Assembly (NCBI GenBank): GCA_021787735.1
Contig: JAJYLL010000047.1
Location: 1-36,076 of the forward strand
Direction: 5' to 3'
Length of the DNA stretch: 36,076 nucleotides
Source of the DNA: Acidobacteriota bacterium
GTDB taxonomy: Bacteria > Acidobacteriota > Terriglobia > UBA7540
Under the pieces are notes generated by a model. The model made no database searches. It had not been told where the DNA came from and worked only from the letters and a program-made list of their open reading frames with translations. Positions within the stretch are counted from its first letter, which is position 1. Every line of letters begins with the position of its first letter. Made by a program: the position numbers and the translations under genes. This document shows positions 1-9,196 of this stretch, piece after piece.

Positions 1-425
1 CCGCGATGGCCCCGCCGAAGGCAACTCCGGAACAGTTGAAAGAAGCACGTCAACGCGCAGAAAACTATCTACGCCAAGCCAAGGCGACCACGAATTATGA
101 ACAATTCGGAGTGCTGGCGGAAAAGATTTCAGAAGACGACTACCGCGTGATGATGGGCGATCACGGACTGGTGGACGCGACAAAGTTGCCATCCCAAATC
201 CTGGCCGCAGTGCAGAAGATGCAGCCTGGGCAAGTAAGCGGCGTTATCCAGATCGAGCGGGTGTTCACGATCGTGAGGCTGAACAAGCACGTCCCTGCCG
301 GCATGAAAAAGTTCGCTGACGTAAAAGACGCTTTGCGCCATCAACTGCAAACGCGAAATGTGGAGCGGTTGCGTGCGGAGTTAAATCAGCGGCTGCACAA
401 GGGCGCCAAGATTGAAGAGTATTGA
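1..425 (+). CDS. Parvulin-type peptidyl-prolyl isomerase, C-terminal part (5' truncated by window)
   Basis: The frame is open from the first base of the window, so the true start lies upstream; the ATG at 6 is probably internal. The visible part matches the end of a PpiC/SurA-type rotamase: a helix near EQLKEARQRAENYL, then sheet segments with GDHGLVDATKLP and MQPGQVSGVIQIERVFTIVRL, followed by a charged C-terminal helix. Such proteins help outer-membrane or secreted proteins fold in the periplasm. The stop lies about 90 bases before the likely start of the beta-barrel gene, so it probably belongs to the same transcription unit and may serve the barrel or the cytochrome. The family call is good; which parvulin subgroup is unknown. 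Confidence 0.75.
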   Translation, partial: AMAPPKATPEQLKEARQRAENYLRQAKATTNYEQFGVLAEKISEDDYRVMMGDHGLVDATKLPSQILAAVQKMQPGQVSGVIQIERVFTIVRLNKHVPAGMKKFADVKDALRHQLQTRNVERLRAELNQRLHKGAKIEEY

Positions 426-516
426 AGGTAGAGGTCAACAGTCGGAAGCTGAAGTGTCGAGTTTTGCTAGGGTCTACTTATCCCGGCGGCAAATTCTTCG
501 GCAAGCCAGGTGCGGT

Positions 517-2352
517 ATGCAGCGAATGTATGGATGGAATATTTTAGTTCTGGCAATGCTCTTACTGGCGTCATGTGCGATTGCATCCGCGCAGGTCACG
601 GCGGGCGATCTCAATATGAATCTGAGCGGTAGCGTTAGCGGCGGATACTCCGGAAGCTACGCAAATATCAGCCCTTCGACACATGGAGCAGGGTTCGGCG
701 GAACTGGGGACCTTTCGGGTTTCTATTACAATCCACAGTTCTTATCGTTTAGTGTAGCCCCGTTTTACAATCAGTCGCGGAATAACTCCACCTATCAATC
801 TATTACTGACAGTACAGGCCTAGCCGCAAGCACCACCATTTTCGGCGGAAGCAAGTACCCGGGCACCCTGAATTACAGCAACGTGTACAACAGCGAGGGG
901 AACTACCTACTGCCGGGGATAGCAAACTACAAGACTGACGGGAACGCCAAGACGTTCGGGGCGGGCTGGTCCGGCACTCCCACGGACACATTATCCTTTT
1001 CAGCAGGTTATCAGCAGGCCGCCGACAATTCTTCAGTATACGGAACAAATAACCAGATCAAGTCCCATTACCACTCGATTTTCGCCACTTCGCATTACAG
1101 GGTGGCAGGATTCCGATTGGGCGGCGGCGTTCACTACTCGAATGGAGACTTCTCTTTTCCGCAGATTTTTGTCGGACAGACGTATCAAGCGAGCCGTGTC
1201 AACACCACAACTTACAACTTTGATCTATCTCGCAACATAGGTTGGGGCGGTAATACCTGGTTGAATTACACAAGGAGCCACACGGGCTACAATACCCTGG
1301 GAATAAGGGATTCTGAGACGAATAACGTAGTGACCGGGGGCGTCGCCCTGAGACCGACGAAGAAGCTGAGCACGAGTTTTGGCGCAGATTACAACGATAA
1401 CCTTGCGGCAACTTTGTACCAGGCCGCGGGCGGTATCGGTACAATAATCCCCCTGGCGCTCCCGGAGGAGCAATCTCACTCCTGGGGCGTTTACGGAGAT
1501 GCCCAATATGAAGTGGTCGCCCAGCTCTACTTTACAGGCGACTTCGTACACCGCGAGCAACTGTTCCTCGGAAATTCCCTCGGTTCGACGGCGTACGGCG
1601 GTGGAGTGCATTACGGAAGCGAATTACTGGGTGGCCGTTTCTCGGGTGGAACGATTGTTTCACGGAGTAGCCTGGGCAGTAACGGTGAAGCACTGGTGGG
1701 ACTTTTGAGCAATGCCATTTACACTCGCCGAATCGGTGCATGGAATGCAAATGGCTCCTTCTCATACTCACGGAGCGCCCAGACACTGCTGATCGCTTAT
1801 ACGACCTCCGGCTACGGTTATTCGGCTTCTCTAGGCCGCCGGATCGGCAAATTATATTGGAACGGAACTGCCGGTGGATCCAAGAGCATGCTCTCACAAG
1901 AGCAAGGCCCGAGTTCGTTTACGCAAAGCTACACCACCGCACTCTCCTACAGCTGGTTGGGAGTGAGCGGCGGCTACTCGAAATCCAGCGGCACGGGTCT
2001 TTACACAAGCCAGGGAATTTCGCCGCTACCGCCTATTTTGCCTACGCCGCTGATTCCTTCGCCAATCTTTTACCGCGGCACCACGTATTCGGGTGCCGTG
2101 GGCGCTACTCCCATTCGGGGTCTGACCTTTAGCGGCAGCTACAGCTCGACCAGGAGTAGTACGGAGAATGGGCCGCTCTATTCGAGCAACCATACCGATG
2201 AGGCTTACTCGTACTTCCAGTATAAGTTTCGGAAAGTGTTTTTCACTGCTGGATACAGCCGGTTGCTCCAGGGTTTCAGCGCGAGCACTCTGGAGCCGGC
2301 CACGGTGTCAACCTACTTTGTTGGTTTATCGAGATGGTTCAATTTCTTCTAA
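517..2352 (+). CDS. Outer-membrane beta-barrel protein of an electron-transfer gene set
   Basis: I chose the ATG at 517 because a clean signal peptide follows (MQRMYGWNILVLAMLLLASC, cleaved near ASAQ); an in-frame ATG at 412 would add an unlikely 35-residue leader. The mature part of about 585 residues is rich in Gly, Ser, Tyr and Thr, shows alternating strand patterns throughout (for example SGSVSGGYSGSY) and ends in WFNFF, the terminal aromatic signature of outer-membrane barrels. No named family was recognised. It lies between a periplasmic isomerase and an NHL-propeller/multihaem-cytochrome pair, and its stop overlaps the next start (TAATG). The inferred role is a porin-like sheath or anchor for moving electrons across the outer membrane. 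A plain porin of other purpose cannot be excluded. Confidence 0.75.
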   Translation: MQRMYGWNILVLAMLLLASCAIASAQVTAGDLNMNLSGSVSGGYSGSYANISPSTHGAGFGGTGDLSGFYYNPQFLSFSVAPFYNQSRNNSTYQSITDSTGLAASTTIFGGSKYPGTLNYSNVYNSEGNYLLPGIANYKTDGNAKTFGAGWSGTPTDTLSFSAGYQQAADNSSVYGTNNQIKSHYHSIFATSHYRVAGFRLGGGVHYSNGDFSFPQIFVGQTYQASRVNTTTYNFDLSRNIGWGGNTWLNYTRSHTGYNTLGIRDSETNNVVTGGVALRPTKKLSTSFGADYNDNLAATLYQAAGGIGTIIPLALPEEQSHSWGVYGDAQYEVVAQLYFTGDFVHREQLFLGNSLGSTAYGGGVHYGSELLGGRFSGGTIVSRSSLGSNGEALVGLLSNAIYTRRIGAWNANGSFSYSRSAQTLLIAYTTSGYGYSASLGRRIGKLYWNGTAGGSKSMLSQEQGPSSFTQSYTTALSYSWLGVSGGYSKSSGTGLYTSQGISPLPPILPTPLIPSPIFYRGTTYSGAVGATPIRGLTFSGSYSSTRSSTENGPLYSSNHTDEAYSYFQYKFRKVFFTAGYSRLLQGFSASTLEPATVSTYFVGLSRWFNFF

Positions 2353-3455
2353 TGAGCGTCGGCAGACCGCATAGGTGCCAAAAGAGAGGCGGAGCCGCTT
2401 TTGTTGCTTCCTTTCTATGTTGGTGCCTGTGTTTATTGGCTGTAAATGCGCTTTTTGTCGCTGACGCCATGGCCCGACCGAAGGCAAAGACCCCTGAACC
2501 AGTTATGGTGCCGGAACTGGAGCTGACAGGCGGGCGAAAGCTGCTTTACAAAGGGAGCATCAGCTCACAGAAGCAAGTTAGAGGCCGGGGCAGTTTTTGG
2601 GGCAAGCTACTCGACGTTGTGGCAGGCGAGCCCGAATTTCATGACTTGATTACGCCCTACGACGTAGTCACCGATTCGCGCGGCCGCATTATCGTGACGG
2701 ATCCCGGTGCGGGTGGAATCGACATTTTCGACTTTGCCCGGCATAAGTTCAAGTTTATTTCGCGCCGGAAGGAAAAGGATGGCCTGGTTTCTCCGCAGTG
2801 CGTGGCGGTGGATGCTGCCGACAACATTTACGTCACCGATTCCTATTCCGGCAAAATTTTCGTCTTCGATGCGAACGGCAAGTTCCGCCGCGTCATCGGG
2901 AGTCTCAAGGGTGGGGAAGGCTATTTTAAGCGGCCCACCGGCATCGCGGTCGATTCAAAAGCGCAGCGCATTTATGTGACGGACACTCTGCGCCACAAGA
3001 TATTCGTGCTGGATATGCAAGGGCATGTATTACAGGATTTTGGGCGTCGCGGCACGGCCCCGGGAGAATTTAACTACCCGACAGAATTGCGAATGGAAGG
3101 CAAAGACTTGCTCGTGGTTGACGCCATGAACTTTCGGGTACAGGTTCTGGACCGGGCCGGGAACTTTAAGTATATGGTCGGCAGCCGCGGCAACTCAACA
3201 GGGCAAATGTTCAGGCCCAAGGGAATTGGCATGGATTCCGAGGGGCACCTGTACGTAGCGGAAGGCTTAAGCGACACGGTGCAGGTCTTCGACCGGCAGG
3301 GACGGCTTCTTTATTACTTCGGCCAACCCGGGACAGGGTTCGGAGAATTTCAACTGCCTACCGGATTGTTTATCGATCGCGAAGACTATGTGTATGTGGT
3401 TGATTCCTATGATCGCCGCGTGGAAGTCTTCCAATATTTTGGGGTGGAAAGGTAA
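2352..3455 (+). CDS. NHL-repeat six-bladed beta-propeller protein, exported
   Basis: The start at 2352 shares its A with the TAA stop of the barrel gene, so translation is probably coupled. A hydrophobic stretch (FVASFLCWCLCLLAVNALFV) followed by AMA gives an export signal. The rest contains repeated NHL blades: DSRGRIIVTDPGAGGIDIFD, ADNIYVTDSYSGKIFVFD, AQRIYVTDTLRHKIFVLD, KDLLVVDAMNFRVQVLD, EGHLYVAEGLSDTVQVFD and EDYVYVVDSYDRRVEVFQ, six in all, which closes one propeller. NHL propellers usually bind proteins or surfaces rather than catalyse. Its stop overlaps the start of the multihaem cytochrome (TAATG), so it is likely an assembly or docking partner for that cytochrome or the barrel. Confidence 0.85.
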   Translation: MSVGRPHRCQKRGGAAFVASFLCWCLCLLAVNALFVADAMARPKAKTPEPVMVPELELTGGRKLLYKGSISSQKQVRGRGSFWGKLLDVVAGEPEFHDLITPYDVVTDSRGRIIVTDPGAGGIDIFDFARHKFKFISRRKEKDGLVSPQCVAVDAADNIYVTDSYSGKIFVFDANGKFRRVIGSLKGGEGYFKRPTGIAVDSKAQRIYVTDTLRHKIFVLDMQGHVLQDFGRRGTAPGEFNYPTELRMEGKDLLVVDAMNFRVQVLDRAGNFKYMVGSRGNSTGQMFRPKGIGMDSEGHLYVAEGLSDTVQVFDRQGRLLYYFGQPGTGFGEFQLPTGLFIDREDYVYVVDSYDRRVEVFQYFGVER

Positions 3456-5587
3456 TGGCGACTACCAAGCAGGAACCGGAAGGACGCAGCAACCGGACAT
3501 CAGAACACAGAGCAGGAATGTTTTCCTCGTGGCTGCTGGCTCCAGGCATTTGTCTCCTGTTGTGTGCCTTGGCAATGTTATTTCCCCGCACTCGAACTCT
3601 CCTGGCGCAGGACGTGATTGGGATGCACGATCTGTCGCCGTCTGGGACTTCACCGATTAAGGGCGGGCTTTCCGGCTCGTGCTACTATTGCCACACTCCG
3701 CATTCCGGTTTGAACGGCACAGGCGGCGTTAACCAAACTCCGCTTTGGGACCAGACGCTCTCGAGCGTCCGAACGTACACTCTTTACAGCGCCACAACGA
3801 ACCAGACGAACGGCACGCTGATTCCGGGCTCGAACAGCACCCTTTGCCTCAGTTGCCACGATGGGACCGTAGGAGGGTCAACAGGCATATCACCCGGCCA
3901 CCTGGTACCCTACGGAACTCTTGCCATGAGCGGGAATTGGTATAGCGGAGACATGCTGGGCACAGACCTTTCCACGATGCATCCTTTTAATTTTGTCCTG
4001 CCGCTGGTCGCTGCGCCGGATTTGTTGCCGTCCCTCGTCGGGCCCTCGCCGTCCACTGGGAATCCGGCTGTGCAGCTTTTCAACGGCAATGTCGAGTGCG
4101 GAAGCTGCCACAATCCACATGTGGAGGACACCGATCCCTCCGGATATTTTCTGGTGGTCGACAACACGAACGGCGCGCTCTGCCTGGCCTGCCACTCGAC
4201 CGTCCCCGCAGGATCAGGAATGGGGATGGTCAGCGTGAAACATAGTATGGCGGGGACTGCGGCGGGAACAGCCCCCTCCGCTCGGACAGAAGGAAGCAAT
4301 ACCAATCCGCTGGCCGGATGGCAGACGAGCATCCATGCAATCGCAACGAATCAGGTGGCGCCACAAGTTGTCCGTGAGAGCAATTTCGAAGGTTTAAACC
4401 GCATAGCCCCCATCATGAGGAGAGAATCCCTGGGGACCTATGGTACGGTGGCACGAAATGCCTGTGCGTCGTGCCACGCAATGCACAACGCTCAGGGAAA
4501 GAACTCATTACTGCACGCCACCAGCGACGCGACCTGCTTGACGTGTCACGACGGGAGCTCGAATATTTCTCCACCCATCCCCAATATACTCGCCGAAATG
4601 ACGACGCCAAAGCACGGACATGTATTTTCAGTGGGGGACAACCCACACCGGCCGAATGAGCCCGTTCTGTTGAACCAGGGCCTTCATGTCACCTGCGTCG
4701 ATTGCCACAATCCGCATGCCGACCAGCGAGTGACAAACTTCTCGGCTGCGCCCACGGTCCGTCCGTCGCAGGCCGGAGTCGCAGGAATCAGCGCCACGGA
4801 CGGGAAAACAGTGGTCAGCCCCGCCGTGGACCAATACCAGATTTGTTTGCGCTGTCATGGCACGAGCACCGGCAAGCAGACCAACATCAATTTCGGCTAT
4901 CTGCCTCGCCGCGTGGTCTCCGCCCCGGATCCACTGGATGTTATCCCGGAATTTGATTCTATGGCGGTTTCCAGTCATCCGGTTTTCCAGGATCGGCGCA
5001 GCATGTTGCCACAGCCCAGCCTCCGCCCCTACATGCTGGACCTTGACGGCAAGACCCCGGGGCGTGCTATGGGCAACCGAATTCTTTGCACGGACTGCCA
5101 CAACAGCGACGACAATCGGGAATTCGGGGGGACAGGACCGAATGGTCCGCATGGGTCCATTTTCCCGCACATCCTGGAGCGCCGGTATGAGTTCAGCATA
5201 GCGCCGACTCCGGGTGCGTTGATAACGAATCTATTCCCGAACCCGGACTTGAGTGCCGTGAGCGGCTCGAATGGCGGACCCTATGCCCTGTGCGCCAAGT
5301 GCCACGATCTGAACCGGATCATGAGCAACGAAAGCTGGGATGAACATTGGCGGCATGTTGTGCAAGACGGCTTTTCATGCTCTGTCTGTCATACAGCCCA
5401 TGGCGTACCCGCGCAATCCGGCAGCATTTCAGGCGAGCGCCTGGTGGATTTTGACGCCAACGTCGTGGCTCCGAATGGCCCGGTTCCGATCTCCTATAAT
5501 CGTGCCACCAATTCCTGCAGCCTCGTGTGCCATAATCACGCACACCAGCTTCAGTCCGCTGCCAGTGTCGCCGGGACTGGCAAATAA
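3455..5587 (+). CDS. Secreted multihaem c-type cytochrome, 11 CXXCH plus one CXXXCH
   Basis: The 710-residue protein has an N-terminal membrane/signal stretch (residues about 22-50) and eleven CXXCH haem sites (CYYCH at 76-80, then CLSCH, CGSCH, CLACH, CASCH, CLTCH, CVDCH, CLRCH, CTDCH, CAKCH, CSVCH). A final CSLVCH at 688-693 has three spacer residues. Several sites occur as close pairs with CHNPH or CHDG, typical of doubled-CXXCH cytochromes. Many additional His residues could be distal ligands. The ATG overlaps the stop of the NHL gene. By family and context it should be a periplasmic or extracellular electron carrier working with the barrel. A second ATG at 3518 would give a more standard signal peptide, but the TAATG overlap favours 3455. 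Confidence 0.9.
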   Translation: MATTKQEPEGRSNRTSEHRAGMFSSWLLAPGICLLLCALAMLFPRTRTLLAQDVIGMHDLSPSGTSPIKGGLSGSCYYCHTPHSGLNGTGGVNQTPLWDQTLSSVRTYTLYSATTNQTNGTLIPGSNSTLCLSCHDGTVGGSTGISPGHLVPYGTLAMSGNWYSGDMLGTDLSTMHPFNFVLPLVAAPDLLPSLVGPSPSTGNPAVQLFNGNVECGSCHNPHVEDTDPSGYFLVVDNTNGALCLACHSTVPAGSGMGMVSVKHSMAGTAAGTAPSARTEGSNTNPLAGWQTSIHAIATNQVAPQVVRESNFEGLNRIAPIMRRESLGTYGTVARNACASCHAMHNAQGKNSLLHATSDATCLTCHDGSSNISPPIPNILAEMTTPKHGHVFSVGDNPHRPNEPVLLNQGLHVTCVDCHNPHADQRVTNFSAAPTVRPSQAGVAGISATDGKTVVSPAVDQYQICLRCHGTSTGKQTNINFGYLPRRVVSAPDPLDVIPEFDSMAVSSHPVFQDRRSMLPQPSLRPYMLDLDGKTPGRAMGNRILCTDCHNSDDNREFGGTGPNGPHGSIFPHILERRYEFSIAPTPGALITNLFPNPDLSAVSGSNGGPYALCAKCHDLNRIMSNESWDEHWRHVVQDGFSCSVCHTAHGVPAQSGSISGERLVDFDANVVAPNGPVPISYNRATNSCSLVCHNHAHQLQSAASVAGTGK

Positions 5588-6272
5588 GCGCGAATGGAAT
5601 TGAAGGATAGCGCGTACAGGCGCGCCCCGAAAGAGTGCTGAGCCGAAATGTCATCGGGGATGAACCTGAACGAACTGGCCAGAAAACATCCGGTCAGCAA
5701 GTCCGGCATCCGCAAATCTATCAATTAGGCCCCAAAACGAGGGGGCATGAATCCTTGCTGCAGCCACCCTCGTAATCTCCCGACTCCACACACACGGATT
5801 CTGACAATTCCAGGGATCATGAGTCTGTGAGTTTAGGACCACTTCAAGGGTGACCCAGAGGCCATAAGGCCGGTGCACTTGCTCCCATTCGTCGCACGCC
5901 ACATCACATGTCCGGCAAGAGCACTAACGATGGCATGGCGCAAGGGCAATTGATTAGTCGGCCTCTTCAACCGGGACTGCGCGGTTCCATTATCGAACGA
6001 AGCGGCAAGGCTGTCTGGGCTCTCATCGCGGGAGATCCTCCTCCAGCGGTAAGTTGTTTGCTTCTGACAAAACAGTGATAGGCTGTTACGTCACTGGATC
6101 AGAGGAGGCAGCAACGTTCACGCCAGAACACGAGAAGGGCTGTCGCAGCCTGTGGCCTGACGCTTCGGCTGGCCTGCTGCAATGAGCCGCGACATGGGCA
6201 AGGTTGGTCTCTGAAGGCTAAACGGACCGAACGGACGTTGTACGTCCCGATTCCCGCTTTACGCGAGGAGAC
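5588..6272. other. Intergenic region without a convincing gene
   Basis: This 685-base stretch separates the cytochrome module from the glucosidase gene. No frame shows a recognisable protein. A minus-strand frame (about 5651-5950) lacks stops for roughly 100 codons and contains four Cys near its start, but it has no good ribosome site and I recognise no family. No clear stem-plus-T-run terminator follows the cytochrome gene. The last bases carry GAGGAG (about 6266-6271), the ribosome site of the next gene. A promoter for the glucosidase is expected here but I see no good -35/-10 pair. Confidence 0.5.
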
Positions 6273-9092
6273 ATGAGAAGAAAATCAAAAGCTGAGAAGA
6301 CAGACCCCGGAACCGGAAAAATAAACCGGCGCGCTTTCCTTTCGGAACTGGGCGCTGCGTCGGCCGTCGCAGCCGTGGGAAAAGGAGCGATCCCAGGACC
6401 GATGATGGCTGAAGGTTCCAGCCTGCCCGTGCCGGTGCAGTCGGGGCCACCTCCGTTGATGCTCCGCGAACTGCCTCACGGTTATTCCGGCATTCCACTG
6501 GGAGGGATTGGCGCCGGTTCGATTGAAATCAAGCCTGACGGCACCCTCCAGGATTGGCTGATCTTCAACATGGGCGAATGGGACCCGTGGAAGCCTGCGG
6601 GTCAGACGCAATGGCCAAATCCATACCTCACAAATCATTCGCTGGCGTTTTTTGCCTGGGCAAAGCGAGTGGGCGAAGGGCCGGTTGTCCGCCGGCTGAA
6701 TCTCGCTGGACAGCAGCAGGACCTCTACAGCCTGGGATGGGCGCAGTGCGTGGACGGGATCAACTTTGCGGGAGAGTTTCCCCGGGCGCAGCTTGAGTAC
6801 CTGGACGGCACTTTGCCGGTGAAAATTCGAGTGGAATTTTTCAGCCCCTTCGTTCCTCACGACGCGCGTCTCAGCGGCACGCCGGGGTTCCACGCGGTTT
6901 TTAAATTAGCGAATTCCGGCAGGCGGCCGGTGGAGTGCTCGCTCATGGCAAGTCTGCACAATCCGCTGGCCAGCGGCGCGCCCAACAACGCGGCAAGAAA
7001 ATTGACCAACAAGGTCCATGTAGAGGGACAGACGTGCTGGCTCGAAATGCAAACGGCAGCGCAGCTTCAGCAGCGGGAAACGGTGGGCAGTCTGGCGTTG
7101 TCATTCACCGGGGGCCAGCCCAGCTTTATCGCTGAGGATTTCGGTCGGTACGTGGGCAACGGGGGATGGCTTCACTCTTCTCTCGCAACAACATTTCAGT
7201 CTTTCCTGCTTCCATTTCGGCAGTCCGGGCGTCTTCCCAGCATGCCAGCCGCGGGTTGCCCCGCGGGTCTGCTGCACATGGATGACCAGGAGATTGACGC
7301 GTTGACGCCTGCGCAGGCTTCAGAATTGATTGCCACTTTGGGTCGCACGCCCTCGTTAAAGTCAATCCTGGAAATGGTGGAAAAGGTGGACCCGGCGTAT
7401 GTTCGCGGCAAGCTGATGAAGAAGACGCTTCTGGGATTGCGCGACATTCTCAATATTTATGCCGGCAAGGACCGCGCCGGGCTCGATTTTGGCGACGGGG
7501 CCCTGTGCACCAGCGTGCGCGTGAAGCCGGGAGAAACGGTGGAAATTCCCGTGGCGTTTTCGTGGTATTTCCCTTACCACATCAGCGCTCGCGGGCCGGA
7601 ACTGGGCCACCAGTACGAACACTGGTTTGCAGACGCACTGGAAGCTAACCGTTTTCTGGTGGCAAACCAGCGCCTGCATCGCCGCAAGGTCACCTCTTTT
7701 GTCAACACGCTGGCAGCCTCCGACCTCCCGGATGAAATGCGCTTTTGCTGGAGCGCGCAACTCTCCACCCTGATCAAGAGCACCTGGTGGCTGCGCGACG
7801 GCGGCTTCTCAGTGTTTGAAGGCTTGGGCTGTTGCGGCTTTGAGACTGTGGACGTTACCTACCAGGGGTCGGCGCCCATCCTGGCCTTGTTTCCGGAATT
7901 GCAGAAAAACCAGATGGAACTCACCGCCCGCCATCAGCGCAGCAACGGGCAGCTTCCTCACAACTTTGCGCCTGATTTCAACACCCCCGACCAGGGATGG
8001 GAAAGGGTGGACCTCAACCCGCAATTTATTATGATTGTCTGCCGCGACTACCTCTGGACGGGTGACAAGCAATACCTGGCGCGCATGTGGCCGCACGTGC
8101 AGAGCGCACTTGCCTACATGGCTTCACTTGACGAGGACGGCGACGGACTGCCTGAAAAAGAGACGCGGCTGAATACGTATGACCAGTGGGCGTTTCAAGG
8201 CACGCCTTCTTATATCGCCAGTTTGTGGCTGGGGGCATACGCGGCTACCGTCCGCATGGCGCGGGACGTGGGAGACCAGGCTGCCAGCCGCAAAATGGAG
8301 ACATTGCTGGCCAAGGCTCGGGCCAGCTTCGACAAGAAACTCTGGAATGGCACCTATTACAACCTGTGGTTCAATGATGGCGAGTCCGACGCCTGTTGCA
8401 TGACCGACCAGATCAGCGGAATCTGGTTCTCATCGCTTGCCGGGCTGGAGCCGGCGCTCCCGGCAGACCGCGTCAGGCAGGTGCTGGAAAAAGTCTTCCG
8501 CGAGAATTTCGATCCCGAGCAAGGGCTGGTGAATTCCAGCTATCCCGAGGGAACCACTCCGCGACTCCCGGCCTACCAGAACGCCCAGGCCATGGGTAAC
8601 TGGACGGGTATCGAGTATGCCGCGGCGTCATTTTTCCTGGAATATGGAATGGCCCGCGAGGCGCTGGCGGTGGTCCAGGCAGTGCACCGGCGGTACGATC
8701 GGGCGGGCCGCTGGTGGAACCATGTTGAATGCGGCAACCACTATTACCGGGCGATGTCGAGCTGGTGCACCCTGGTTGCGGCCTCCGGATTCAAGCCTGA
8801 TCTGGCCGCCGGCCGTTTGCAGATTGCCCCCAGCTTCAGCCGCCTGAGCGGGCCGTGGTTTTCATCGCAAGCATATGGCGTGCTGGCTTACGTGCCACAA
8901 AAGCTGGTCCTGAGCTGTCTCGATGGCAAGATGGAATTTCAAACACTCGTTACGCCGGTCAGTGCGCCGAAAGTCCGCCTGAATGGCCGTTCGCTCGCCG
9001 GTCGTGTCCGGCGCGAAGCCGCTTTGTGGCGCATCGACTTCAATCAGAGCGTGACCCTGGCTCCCGATATCAAACTGGAGATCGCAGGATAG
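6273..9092 (+). CDS. GH116-type beta-glucosidase/glucosylceramidase-like protein, Tat-exported
   Basis: The start follows a strong GAGGAG site. The N-terminus has a Tat signal (NRRAFLSELGAA, Arg19-Arg20) and an Ala-rich core. Next come the N-terminal hallmark GYSGIPLGGIGAGSIEIKPDG and a C-terminal alpha-toroid (former DUF608), the architecture of non-lysosomal glucosylceramidase (GBA2)-like enzymes. FEGLGCCGFETVDVTY places a Glu at 516 where the GH116 nucleophile is expected, and MTDQISGIW has Asp712 at the expected acid/base site. Length (939 residues) fits the family. It probably hydrolyses beta-glucosides outside the cytoplasmic membrane; the substrate cannot be read from sequence. The two Cys in the nucleophile loop are unusual. 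The next gene starts about 100 bases on. Confidence 0.85.
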   Translation: MRRKSKAEKTDPGTGKINRRAFLSELGAASAVAAVGKGAIPGPMMAEGSSLPVPVQSGPPPLMLRELPHGYSGIPLGGIGAGSIEIKPDGTLQDWLIFNMGEWDPWKPAGQTQWPNPYLTNHSLAFFAWAKRVGEGPVVRRLNLAGQQQDLYSLGWAQCVDGINFAGEFPRAQLEYLDGTLPVKIRVEFFSPFVPHDARLSGTPGFHAVFKLANSGRRPVECSLMASLHNPLASGAPNNAARKLTNKVHVEGQTCWLEMQTAAQLQQRETVGSLALSFTGGQPSFIAEDFGRYVGNGGWLHSSLATTFQSFLLPFRQSGRLPSMPAAGCPAGLLHMDDQEIDALTPAQASELIATLGRTPSLKSILEMVEKVDPAYVRGKLMKKTLLGLRDILNIYAGKDRAGLDFGDGALCTSVRVKPGETVEIPVAFSWYFPYHISARGPELGHQYEHWFADALEANRFLVANQRLHRRKVTSFVNTLAASDLPDEMRFCWSAQLSTLIKSTWWLRDGGFSVFEGLGCCGFETVDVTYQGSAPILALFPELQKNQMELTARHQRSNGQLPHNFAPDFNTPDQGWERVDLNPQFIMIVCRDYLWTGDKQYLARMWPHVQSALAYMASLDEDGDGLPEKETRLNTYDQWAFQGTPSYIASLWLGAYAATVRMARDVGDQAASRKMETLLAKARASFDKKLWNGTYYNLWFNDGESDACCMTDQISGIWFSSLAGLEPALPADRVRQVLEKVFRENFDPEQGLVNSSYPEGTTPRLPAYQNAQAMGNWTGIEYAAASFFLEYGMAREALAVVQAVHRRYDRAGRWWNHVECGNHYYRAMSSWCTLVAASGFKPDLAAGRLQIAPSFSRLSGPWFSSQAYGVLAYVPQKLVLSCLDGKMEFQTLVTPVSAPKVRLNGRSLAGRVRREAALWRIDFNQSVTLAPDIKLEIAG

Positions 9093-9196
9093 CGGCGAAT
9101 TAGGGGCGTTCGGCATACGAGCCTCGCATTGTGCCTGTGCCATGCGCTCTGAAAACCCGCCGCGCGCAATCCGAAAGGCACGAAGGAAAGACACCC

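Noticed and set aside
5651..5950. Minus-strand stop-free frame of about 100 codons with CxCxxCxxxC-like residues in the gap after the multihaem cytochrome
   Set aside because: The Cys spacing recalls a ferredoxin-type site, but only a GTG start fits, there is no ribosome site, the rest matches nothing I know, and stop-free frames this long are expected in GC-rich DNA.
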